Shown here one piece after another: positions 42,857-52,445 of a stretch of DNA of 64,000 nucleotides (its first letter is position 1; each line of letters opens with the position of its first letter). A program made the translations under genes and the position numbers. The stretch is from Simmondsia chinensis (lineage: Eukaryota; Streptophyta; Magnoliopsida; Caryophyllales; Simmondsiaceae): positions 24,575,172 to 24,639,171 of the forward strand of contig JAGTTD010000008.1 of assembly GCA_018398585.1 (NCBI GenBank), written 5' to 3'. Below the pieces are notes generated by a model, which saw only the letters and a program-made list of their open reading frames with translations, made no database searches and was not told the origin of the DNA.

Positions 42857-43482
42857 TCAACATTCTTTAATGCGCCGAAGCTGTTCCTTTACGGCGCTAT
42901 CATTCCCATGTTTCCCTTTTTTTCCCACTAGGTAGGCAAATTTGTTCAGTTTAAAAAATGATGCAATATGATGATGGCCTCCTTCCTTCCATATCCGACC
43001 AAACCTAGGCCCTACCTTCAACGCTTTGGATGCATCCTTATTGACGGCCTCCTTCGAGCTCCTAACCAATCCCAATGAGATCAAATCCTCCATGCCTTCC
43101 TTCGATCGAGCTCTATTGCATGAGGTTGCCTTGAGGTTGGCCATTTGATTTTTAGAAGACGCCTCCACTTCCTCCTGTACTACAACTTCAAAGAGATTCA
43201 CAAACCCTGTGGAAAAGTGTTGCTAGTGTCATCCGACTGGGCCAACTAATCCTCTCTAACCTCCTCTATTGAGCTTTCTCCTTTAGACTGTGGAATTCTT
43301 AAAGCCGTCAGAGGATCAACTTCCTGAACTTTGATTTCGAAGAGATCTACAAACCCCTGGGGGAACGTTTCACTTGAGCTCTCCGATTTTTCAACAATGT
43401 TATTCCTCATATCCTCAGCTTTGCCAAGCTCTGCCTCTTGGGTTTCCTTCATCACTTCAACTTCCCCATCGATTCCCAGCAT
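42857..43482 (-). pseudogene. Unrecognised decayed coding region with an internal duplication
   Basis: Minus strand, two frames offset by one base near 43205. The first (43482-43246) contains ETFPQGFVDLFEIKVQEVD. The second, read across the frameshift, contains NTFPQGFVNLFEVVVQEEVE. The two motifs are about 150 bp apart and point to a duplicated protein segment. The rest is charged and lysine-rich (RRIKEC at the end). I do not recognise the family; a LINE ORF1-ORF2 linker is one guess. No start or splice structure is convincing. Confidence 0.4.
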
Positions 43483-43890
43483 GGATTCATTTTTATTTCA
43501 ATAAGTCAAAGTTGCTTTACATGAAAAAAAAAAAAAAAAAATTGCAATAGGAATTGGACCGGCGACCTCTTATTTATATTCTCACACCTCAACCACAAAA
43601 ACATCAAACTTACTACGTATGGTTACTAAAGTTAATATTAAAATATAAAGTGATGTAATCCGTACTATAACAATTTTTTGGAATGTGGTTTAATTTTAGA
43701 ATTTTTTAATTAAATAATTGCATTTTTAGAATGCAGTTTACCAACCAATTTAAAAAAAAAAAAAAAAAAAGCCCTCCTAATAACATAGACTATGTAGTGG
43801 CATAGCAGTTTTATTTTGATTTTTTTTATAGAATGAATTATGTTCCCGAAACGCGGCGTATACATGACGACAACCTAAACGTAGTAGATG
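43483..43890. other. Spacer with A tracts
   Basis: Poly(A) tracts near 43524-43541 and 43751-43770. No gene recognised. Confidence 0.5.
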
Positions 43891-43895
43891 CATGG

Positions 43896-44642
43896 TGTCA
43901 TGGTCCTAGGCTTGCCTAGTGTCCGCGACCCCTTGACAAGTCGCAAGGTGCACTGAGGCCCCTGCGCGCGGCCCCAGACCAGTGTGCGAGTCCAGGTACG
44001 CGGCCCCAGGCCAGTGCGCACTTCCTTGCGTGGGTCCCGGGTCGCGCCCCAGTGCGCGTCCCTAGGCCAGTGCGCGCGCCCCCTCGCTCGTCCCAGCGCC
44101 AATGCGCGCGCGTCCCAGTGCAGGCCCAGGGCCTGCCGCAGGGTCTGTGACACTGTTGGTTTTTCTTATTTTTGTTTGACTCGACGGGGCGTCTTGCACA
44201 GCGTCTCCGTGGGTCCTAGGATCGCCTTATGTATATAGTAGCTTAAGAAATTTTTAGTTTCTTTTTATCTTTTGTCCTCCTCAAAAATAAGGGTGTATGA
44301 TTGCAGAGACCCCCTTGATGTTTCCTCCTGTCAGGGATATAGAGTCCCATTTTGTATATATATGGGGGAGAGTCCACTCTACTTGTAAACCTCATATCCG
44401 TTGTATGCTTTGTTAATGAATACAAATTGCCTTCTTTTCAAGCTCTGTGTTCATGTGTGATTGTTTGTCGTGCGCTTGAGTGGGAGTTGCAGCGCCACAT
44501 TCGCACACCAGACGTCCCGGGACCCGGAAGGTCCGAACTTCTTAGACCTCTGTGTGCTCAAAGTGATCTATAGCACGGGCTTGCGCGTTGTCCTTAGTGA
44601 ACAACGCGCTCCGCACGGCTCCTAGTTCCTAGGATTGTGACA
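43896..44642 (+). repeat. 5' LTR of the GC-rich chromovirus
   Basis: TGTCATGGTCCTAGG to CCTAGGATTGTGACA. U3 (43935-44135) contains irregular tandem units around GCGGCCCCAGGCCAGTGCGC. A TATA-like TGTATATATATGGGG is near 44355. It is 58 bp longer than the 3' LTR, mostly from extra GC-rich units. Confidence 0.93.
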
Positions 44643-44644
44643 GT

Positions 44645-44657
44645 TGGTATCAGAGCC
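44645..44657 (+). promoter_or_regulatory. Primer binding site, initiator Met-tRNA
   Basis: TGGTATCAGAGCC, two bases after the LTR end. Confidence 0.93.
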
Positions 44658-44702
44658 AGGTTTCATTGACCCGTTGCTCGAGTGATTTTTACTAGCCTAG
44701 TT

Positions 44703-45966
44703 ATGGCTAACCCGCCGATGGGGGAGAGAGTAGAGCAGTTGGAGGGGCGAGTTGAAGGCCTTGAAACTTTGGTCGAACAAGTAGGACGACATGAGGAGCG
44801 TCTCCAATCGCTGGGCCAGTTTGAGCCCCGAGCTGAAGTTCATGAGGAACTTGGAGGTCGGATGGAGTCCCTTGAGACCTCCGTGATGGAGGTCAAGGAA
44901 AACTGCAAGGAACTCAGTGGGGAGATGTATGATGCCATCGAGGTGGTGCGCGGGGAGCTGTCCGAACTTTCTGCTAAGGTCAGCTTGCTCGTTTGTGCCA
45001 TGGGCACTGAGAATTCCAGTTTTGGGTTCGACAAAGTGAGGCCCCCAGAACCAAAACCTTTCAGTGGAGTGCGAGATTCAAAAGAGCTTGAAACCTTCTT
45101 CTTCGACATGGATCAATACTTCAGAATATGCCATGTAGAGGATGAGAAGTGCAAAGTTGACCTCGCTACCATGCACTTAAGTGGTGACGCCAAACTGTGG
45201 TGGCGTACCAAGCATGAGGACATCCTTCAGAACCGACTCCGAAAAGATACTTGGGACGACTTGAAAGCCGAACTAAAGAATCAGTTTATCTCGAGAACAC
45301 TGACTTCATTGCTCGCCGCCGACTGAGGAGCATCCAACAAACCGGTTCCATCCGAGATTATGTGAAAGACTTATCAGCTTGTATGTTAGACATCAAGGAC
45401 ATGTCTGACAAGGATAGATTGTTTCACTTCATCGAAGGCCTGAAAAATTGGGCTAAGAAGGAGTTATACAGTCAGAATCCTCAGAACCTTGCAGCTGCTC
45501 AAGCAGCCGCTGAAAGATTAGCGGACTCACATTCGGATGGAGCACCCTCACAAAAGAGGGGAAACACCAGTAATAACTTTATGGGGAGCAAGTCTGCCGC
45601 CTCTAATAGCAGCAACAACAATCGACCAAGGCCATGGGGTGGAGGATCGGGACAACAAAGCTCTCAATTCCGAAGGAACAATGAAGGGTTTACGAACAAT
45701 CACCCTCTATGGTGTTTTCTATGCAAGGGGCCTCATCGGGTATACGAGTGCCCACACAAGGGCACCCTTAGTGCCCTTCAACATAAAATAGAACAGAAGA
45801 TGACCGAGACCACCTTGGATTCAGATTCAGAAGAACCCTCCGTGGAGCAACCTGTGGAGCAGCCTCAGATAGGGGCCATCCACTTAATGTATGCCATGGA
45901 GAAGACCAATCCAGCACGCCCTCGATCCAATGAGCTGATGCACGTGGAGCTGGTCACGAATGGTTG
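44703..45966 (+). pseudogene. Gag of the GC-rich chromovirus
   Basis: The N-terminal coiled coil (MGERVEQLEGRVEGLETLV, VREL-like heptads) spans about the first 90 codons. The gag core is KPFSGVRDSKELETFFFDMD, HLSGDAKLWWRTKHED, then, after a frameshift near 45260-45300, RTKESVYLE, DYVKDLSACMLDIKDMSDKD and LFHFIEGLKNWAKKEL. The zinc knuckle CFLCKGPHRVYEC is at about 45716-45754. TGA at 45964 ends it before protease. The frame of the first part runs from 44682 to 45326 and of the second from 45251 to 45967. Confidence 0.9.
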
Positions 45967-47256
45967 AAGGACTAGAGCCATGATTAGCACTGGTGCCACG
46001 CACAACTTTGTCTCAGGACAAGAGGCGAAAAGATTGGGGTTAAAGTTTAGCCAGGAGGGCGGGAGCTTAAAGGCAGTTAACTCTAGTGCTAAGCCGATTC
46101 TTGGGCTAGCAAGAGAGGTAACCGTGAAGCTTGGAGAATGGGAAGGTCGGGTGGACCTCACCACCGCCCCAATGGACGACTTCAGCCTTGTTCTTGGTAT
46201 GGATTTCCTCTAACGGGTTAAGGGAGTCCCAATGCCGCACATTAACTCACTCCTCCTGATGGGTAAGAATCTGTGTCTGGTAAAGGCCTCCCCGATTACA
46301 AAGGCGGGCGTTAAAGGGGGCACAGTCCTCAGTTGTCGGCTATGCAGTTGGAGAAAGGGTTAAAGAAACATGAATCTACCTTCCTGGTAGCCTTGTCTGC
46401 AAAAGAAGACAAAGAACCTACTGCTGTGCACCCCCGAATTTAGGGTTTACTAAAGGAGTATGGAGATGTCATGCCAGCGAAATTACCGAAAGTGCTCCCT
46501 CCTCGGTGTATTATGGATCACCAAATTAAGTTGTTGCTCGAAGCTAGGGCCCCTGCCAAAGCACCTTACCGCATGGCGCCCTCGGAGTTGGCTGAGCTTA
46601 GGAAACAACTTGGGGAGTTGATTGAATCAAGCTTCATCCGCCCCTTCTAAGGCTCCCTATGGAGCCCCAGTCCTATTCCAGAAGAAACAGGATGGCAGCT
46701 TGAGATTGTGTATCAATGACCGAGCTCTCAACAAGGTGACCGTGCGGAACCACTACCTCATCCCGCTGGTGGCCGATCTGTTTGACCAACTGGGGGAGCC
46801 AAATTCTTCACTAAGCTCGACCTCTGCTCAGGTTATCATCAAGTCTGCATTGCTGAAGGAGATGAGCCTAAGACGACGTGTGTGACCGGGTATGGGGCGT
46901 TTGAATGGCTCGTTATGCCTTTCGGGCTCACGAATGCTCTAGCCACCTTCTGCACCTTGATGAATCATGTCTTTCATGAGTACCTTGACAAATTTGTCAT
47001 GGTATACCTGGACGACATTATGATCTATAGCACCACCATGGAGGAACACCTTTGGCATTTGAAGCTGGTCTTCCAAAAGCTGAGGGAGAATCATCTATTT
47101 GTGAAGCGAGAGAAGTGTTCTTTTGCCCAAGAAGAAGTCAGCTTCTTAAGGCATATTATTGGACAAGGGCGGATCAAGATGGATCCGAAGAAGATACAGG
47201 CTATTGAAGATTGGTCGGTGCCGAGGAATGTCAGCGTGCCAACTACTATATAAGAT
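45967..47256 (+). pseudogene. Protease and reverse transcriptase of the GC-rich chromovirus
   Basis: At 45980 the protease reads MISTGATHNFVSGQEAKRLG: the catalytic Asp of DTGA is Ser. It ends near 46210 (LVLGMDFL). [22 protein letters not shown], then [19 protein letters not shown], a frame break near 46800, [27 protein letters not shown], then MVYLDDIMIYS with an intact YLDD box at about 47002-47013, and FLRHIIGQGRIKMDPKKI. Stops at 46210 and 46440 and a frameshift near 46640 are lesions. Confidence 0.92.
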
Positions 47257-49302
47257 TTATCGAGGGTTATTCAAAGAAGACACCCCGCTGACTGATTTGT
47301 TGAAGAAGGATCACAAATGGGATTGGTTGAAATCATGCCAACATGCTTTTGAAGATCTGAAGACAGTAGTCATGAGAGAGCCTATCTTGGCCCTTTCCGA
47401 CATTACTAAGCCCTTTGAAGTCCAAATGGATGCCTCCGACTTTGCCCTCGGAGGAGTCTTGTTGCAAGAAAAGCATCCTATAGCTTACGAAAGCCGAAAA
47501 CTCAAGGATGCTGAACGCCGCTATGTTGCACAGGAAAAGGAGCTCCTGGCCGTGGTCCACTGCTTGTGGGTATGGAGACACTACCTTTTAGGGTTAAGGT
47601 TCGTGGTGAAAACGGACAATTCAACTACTAGCCACATCCTGACCCAGCCAAAGCTATCCTCTAGGCAAGCCAGATGGCAGGAATTTCTTGCTGAATTTGA
47701 CATGGAGCTACAATATCAAGCGGGAAAGAGTAACCAAGTGGCCGATGCTTTGAGCAGTCGATCCGACTTCGCAACTCTGAGCATGTGTGCTTCCCTTTGC
47801 TATAGCGGTGTGACAACCTTACTTCAAGAGAAAATCAAGCAACATCTAAATGATGATCCGTCCGCTAGATTCATCCGTGGGCTGATCCAAGAAGGAAAAA
47901 CCCGGCGGTTCTGGGAGGAGAAGGGACTCCTGTTGACAAAGGGGAGAAGGCTGTTTGTTCTGGTAGCAGGGGGACTCAGAAGGTCCTTTATGAAGGAATG
48001 CCACGACACCCTTTAGGCAGGACACCTCGATTGGCAACGAACTCTGAGTTAGCTGATGCGGGTTTACTTCTGACCCGGAATGAAGGAAGATTGATGAGCT
48101 ACACAAAGACCTGCCTTATCTATTAGCAAGATAAGATCGAGAGATAGAAGAAGGCGGGGCTGTTAGAGACCCTTCCTGTTCCGTCGCGACCTTGGAAGAG
48201 TGTCTCTTTGGACTTCATCACCAGCCTGCCAAAAGTGGAGGAGTTCTCCGCGATATTGGTGGTTGTTGACCGTTTCTCCAAATATGCTACATTCATCCCT
48301 ACCTCGAGTTCTTGTCCTGTTGAGGAGATGGCGTTCTTGTTCATTTAGCACATTGTAAAGTATTGGGGAGTACCAGGCAGTATCGTGAGTGACAGGGATC
48401 CTCGGTTCACCGGCACATTTTGGTAAGAACTCTTCAAGCTGCTAGGGTCTGAGTTGAACATCTCCTCAAGCTACCACCCCGAGATCGATGGTTAGACTCA
48501 GAGAATCAATGGGTTGTTGGAGGAATATCTACGACATTTTGTGAGTGCCAATCAGTCCAACTGGGTTGAGCTCCTCCATGTCGCTCAATTCTGTTTCAAT
48601 TCCCAACAGAGCTTATCCTCCAACAAGAGCCCCTTTGAAATTATCATCGGCTAATAACCTCTTTTACCTCACACCGTGGTAGAGCTATATAGAGGTGAAA
48701 ATCCGAGAGCCTACAACTACACAAGGGAATGGAGGGACAACAATGAAGTTGCAAAGGCCTACATAGAGAAGGCCTCCAAAAGAATGAAGAAGTGGGAAGA
48801 TCAGGGAAGACGACAGATGGAGTTGCAACCAGAGGACTTGGTGCTGGTCAAGATCAACTATGATCAGCAAAGATTTCTCAGGAAAAGGGATAAGCATCTA
48901 GTGCACAAATACGAAGGCCCAGTTCGTGCGGTTGCCCGCGTGGGACGAGCCTCCTACCGGGTTCAACCCCCGAACTGGATGAAAGTCCATCCAGTGTTTC
49001 ACGTGAGTTGCCTAAAGCCCTTCCATGCAGACGAAGAAGATCCCACACGTAATGTGTCCACGAGGGCTGACATCCGCATGCGCCCAACTCCTACACCCGA
49101 AGTAGAAGAAGTGATTGCTGATCGACAAATTGAAGACCACAAGGGAGACAAGAAGATAGAGTACCTGATACGGTGGAAGGGAAGACCTATTGAAGAAACA
49201 AGTTGGATTGATGAAGAAGACCTCCCTAACAGGGAGAGGGTGAAGACCAAGACGAAGAAAAAGAAGAAGTCGAATAGGGCGTCGACAACTCAAGTGGGGG
49301 AG
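47256..49302 (+). pseudogene. RNase H, integrase and chromodomain of the GC-rich chromovirus
   Basis: RNase H: LSDITKPFEVQMDASDFALG, HPIAYESRKLKDAERRY, EKELLAVVHCLWVWRHYL, VKTDNSTT, QVADALSSRS (47390-47760). Integrase: the HHCC module near 48000-48140 is disrupted; the core reads SVSLDFITSLPK, VVVDRFSKYATFIP, IVSDRDPRFTGTFW, ISSSYHPEIDG with several in-frame stops (48016, 48346, 48424, 48493). 48676-49365 is a clean 229-codon tail with EDLVLVKINY, KYEGPVRAVARVGRASYRV, VHPVFHVSCLKPF and a chromodomain, VEEVIADRQI then EYLIRWKGRPIEETSWIDEE. The chromodomain normally recognises histone marks. The frame runs past 49302 into the LTR. Confidence 0.93.
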
Positions 49303-49314
49303 GATGTCATGGTC

Positions 49315-50003
49315 CTAGGCTTGCCCAGTGTCCGTGACCCCTTGACAAGTCGTAAGGTGCGCTGAGGCCCCTGTGCGCGGCCCCGGGCCAGTGCACGCGT
49401 CCAGGTGCGCGGCCCCAGGCCAGTGCGTGTGTCCCTGCGCGCCTCCCGGGTTGCCCCCCAGTGTGCGTCCCTGGGCCCGTGCGCAGGTAGGGCCTGCCGC
49501 AGGGTCCGTGACACTGCTGGATTTTCTTATTTTTGTTTGAATCGATGGGGCGTCTTGCACGTCATCCCCGTGGGTCCTACGATAGCCTTATGTATATAGT
49601 AGCTTAGAAAATTTTTAGTTTCTTTTTATCTTTTGTCCTCCTCAAAAATAAGGGTGTATGATTATAGAGACCCCCTTGATGTTTCCTCCTATCAGGGGTA
49701 TAGAGTCCTGTTTTGTATATATATGGGGGAGAGTCCACTCAACTTGTAAACCTCATGTCCGTTGTATGCTTTGTTAATGAATACAAATTGCCTTCTTTTC
49801 AAGCTTTGTGTTCATGTGTGATTGTTTGTCGTACACTTGAGTGGGAGTTGCAGCGCCACATTCGCACACCCGACGTCTCGGGACCCGGAAGGTCCGAACT
49901 TCTTAGACCGCTGTGCCCTCAAAGTGATCTATAGCGCGGGCTTGCGCGTTGTCCTTAGTGAACAATGCGCGCCGCATGGCTCCTAGTTCCTAGGACCGTG
50001 ACA
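49315..50003 (+). repeat. 3' LTR of the GC-rich chromovirus
   Basis: TGTCATGGTCCTAGG to CCTAGGACCGTGACA, 689 bp. It matches the 5' LTR closely outside the GC-rich U3 units, which are fewer here. Confidence 0.93.
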
Positions 50004-50008
50004 CATGA

Positions 50009-50238
50009 CATAGGTAAAAGGGAACGAGGAGGCAAGCCCCCTGGCTTTGGCCTTGCTTGTTTGGTTTTGGCTCACGATGGCCTCCATATGGGCAGCTTTG
50101 TCCACTTAGATTTTTTTTTTTTTTTTACAATATTCTTTTTTAAAACTACTTTTTTTTTTGTAATTTTTTTGGAAACCTAATAAATTTTTGTACTTATTTT
50201 GTACACCTAGAAATTTGTACTAAGTGAAGGATTAGAGT
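50009..50238. other. Spacer with T tracts
   Basis: Poly(T) runs at 50110-50126 and 50150-50170. Nothing else recognised. Confidence 0.5.
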
Positions 50239-50246
50239 GTAGAAAT

Positions 50247-50984
50247 AGGGGGTGTTTATTAGTGCAAACCTAGACTGGACCGGACTAGATCGAAGATCGA
50301 AACTGGCCTCTTTTGAAGACCAAAGACAGGACTGAATTTATCAGACTGGACTGGTTACTGCATGCACCGGATCAGACCCGACCGATTTGGACCGATTATC
50401 ATTTCTTTCTTTTCTAATATAATTTCATAGCACATTTTGCCAATTTTGGGCAACTTTAAAAGTATCTAATAGAAAAAAGAATAAAAAATAAACAATAGAA
50501 ATAATTAGAAACTATAGAAATATTAAATGATTATCCCCATATACAACGATGCATAACAAATTATATTTACTAAACTCGACCCCAGTAATTTGGCCCCTTA
50601 GATTTGATTCACATTTCTCAATTCGCCACTAATAAACAACGAAATTCTTCATAAATTAACTAGAAATATTTATGCATATAAGTCATAATAATAATAGTTT
50701 ATCATTAAAAGAAATAAGATAAGTTAATATAGGTGTTTATGGGCTATTTGAAAACTAATTTATTTCCAAATTTTATGAGTCTAGGTAGTCTACTTATAAT
50801 CTAATAAAAGAAATAGGAGGCCCAACAACATAATTCGGATTTTCGATCCGGTCTTGGGTTTTTTGGTTTTGGACCGGACCAGACCGAAACCTGAAATAAG
50901 GTAAACATGAGGATCGAGGATTGGACCGAAATTGAATCGGTCCGGTCTGGGTTTTCGGTCTGCACTGGTGTTTGAACACTCCTA
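50247..50984. mobile_element. hAT-like non-autonomous DNA transposon
   Basis: Left end AGGGGGTGTTTATTAGTGCA. Right end, reversed, AGGAGTGTTCAAACACCAGTG. GTAGAAAT lies on both sides (50239-50246 and 50986-50993, the latter one or two bases outside the inverted repeat), fitting the 8-bp hAT signature. Subterminal GGACCGGAC/GTCCGGT motifs are shared with 5341-6263. No transposase. Confidence 0.75.
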
Positions 50985-51175
50985 TGTAGAAATATATACC
51001 TATTCAAATAAAAAGCTTGAAGTAAATATAATTTATCTTTTCCCTTCATGTTTAAAGTTGATATTCCGTATTATTATAAAGTGAGTAAATATAAGACGGA
51101 TAAAATATGTTAGCCCACCTACACCATTAGAACAGGAATCATGGTATTTAAAAATTAAAATTAAAAAATCAAACA

Positions 51176-51283
51176 CAGCTTCCCTTGAGGGTAACACCTT
51201 GAAAGGATAAGGCTGCATACATCCCCCTCCCGCTTGACCCTACATATGCGGGAGCCCTTGAAGCACTAGGTCGGTTGTTGTTG
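51176..51283 (+). mobile_element. 5'-truncated RTE/SINE tail
   Basis: CTTCCCTTGAGGG, AAGGCTGCATACATCC, GCGGGAGCCCTTGAAGCACT and GTTGTTGTTGG follow the RTE 3' end in order. No clear target duplication. Confidence 0.75.
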
Positions 51284-51289
51284 GATGGA

Positions 51290-51920
51290 AGGTGGATCGA
51301 AATCGAAGTACCCGAGAGTTATTACTTAAAAAACCTTGACTGATGCAACCAATAAAGATACTAACTTCTCCCATGCTTATGTACCACATGTTGGAAGCAT
51401 AGTCCTCACTCTTAGATAAAGTCAAGTTTCATTCGACATCAAACTTCATGAGAGAAACACCTTAAATTCCTCGAGAGAACACGCTCTCCACTATAGATAC
51501 ATCTTGTAACACGTGAAATGCTAGTGACATGTCATCCATTATGATGTTATCTCCCGCACATTGCTTTGACCTTAGCTCCGATTTAAACACCGGAAAAGAG
51601 CATGCAAAACACCAACAACACACCTTGACCACCTAAAACATGCATCACCACCATACGTTGTGGCTATATCTATCCTTTCTTTATAGCGTAGTTGCTCCTT
51701 TCTTCAGGGCTCTCCAATCGCCAATCCCTCACAATGTGGAGGGTCAACATGACTTGGTCAGGTAACAAAATAAAAAAGGTAATCAAAAATAAAAAACATG
51801 AGAAACAATTGACTTTTATTGGAAGCAATTATGACTTTTATTGGACATCTCTACTATTGCAGAAGATGAAACATAGGAAAAATTGAAAGCCTTCCACATC
51901 AATTCCAACTTATTGTATAT
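51290..51920. other. Unassigned stretch
   Basis: No gene or transposon end recognised. ATGACTTTTATTGGA-like sequence occurs twice near 51805-51845 as a short local repeat. Confidence 0.35.
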
Positions 51921-51924
51921 TACA

Positions 51925-52412
51925 TACCAAAGGTGGTTCCGTCCCAAAATCAATTAGTAATGGGTGTAGCAGCCCCTTAGGCATGCAAAGTGGTATTTGT
52001 CATCTTTACCCACCAATTTGGGATTCACTTTTTTTTTGCTCAATATTTTGACTTGTATCAAACCATCACCCTCCGCAACCATCATCCTCAATGACTTCAC
52101 TTCAGGTATCTTCACTCTGAGAAGGTAGCCTTTTTCTCTCATAGACGGTTTCACTTTATTCTAGGTAGCCCTTTTCTAAACATGGTTCATTACATGTGGT
52201 TTGTCAAACATGGCTATTGAGCATGGTCCGTCCCATACCAGACCAAGCACGACTCTAGAGTCAGGTCCGTCCCATACCAAACCGAGCTCCTTTGAATCGA
52301 TCTAAGGATCAGTGACTCTAATACCATTATTACATACCAAATGAGCTTTTATCGCGAAACCAATTGATAATGAGTGGAGTAGCTCCTTAGGCTTATAAAG
52401 TGGTATTGTTGT
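51925..52412. repeat. Pair of diverged direct repeats
   Basis: The block TATTACATACCAAA, CCAATTAGTAATGGG, GTAGCAGCCCCTTAGGC and AAAGTGGTATT at 51915-51995 recurs as TATTACATACCAAA, CCAATTGATAATGAG, GTAGCTCCTTAGGC and AAAGTGGTATT at 52330-52412. The intervening DNA contains a further pair of CGTCCCATACCA copies near 52228 and 52268. This may be a small non-autonomous element or a degenerate LTR pair; the identity is unclear. Confidence 0.55.
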
Positions 52413-52445
52413 GTCTTGTTTTTATATATTTTATACCTCATTTCC

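Larger units (their letters stand above)
43896..50003 (+). mobile_element. Ty3/gypsy chromovirus with GC-rich LTRs
   Basis: LTRs 43896-44642 and 49315-50003, primer site at 44645, gag, protease, RT, RNase H, integrase and chromodomain in gypsy order, polypurine tract GTGGGGGAGGA at 49304-49314. Flanking CATGG (43891-43895) and CATGA (50004-50008) form a 5-bp duplication with one change. The LTRs are markedly GC-rich against the AT-rich surroundings. It is the most complete LTR element here, but every coding segment has at least one lesion. Confidence 0.95.

Noticed and set aside
43875..44238. Open frames on both strands in the GC-rich LTR (also 49290-49599)
   Set aside because: They are low-complexity Ala/Arg/Gly frames caused by GC-rich tandem units in LTR U3, present in both LTR copies, with no protein-family signal.
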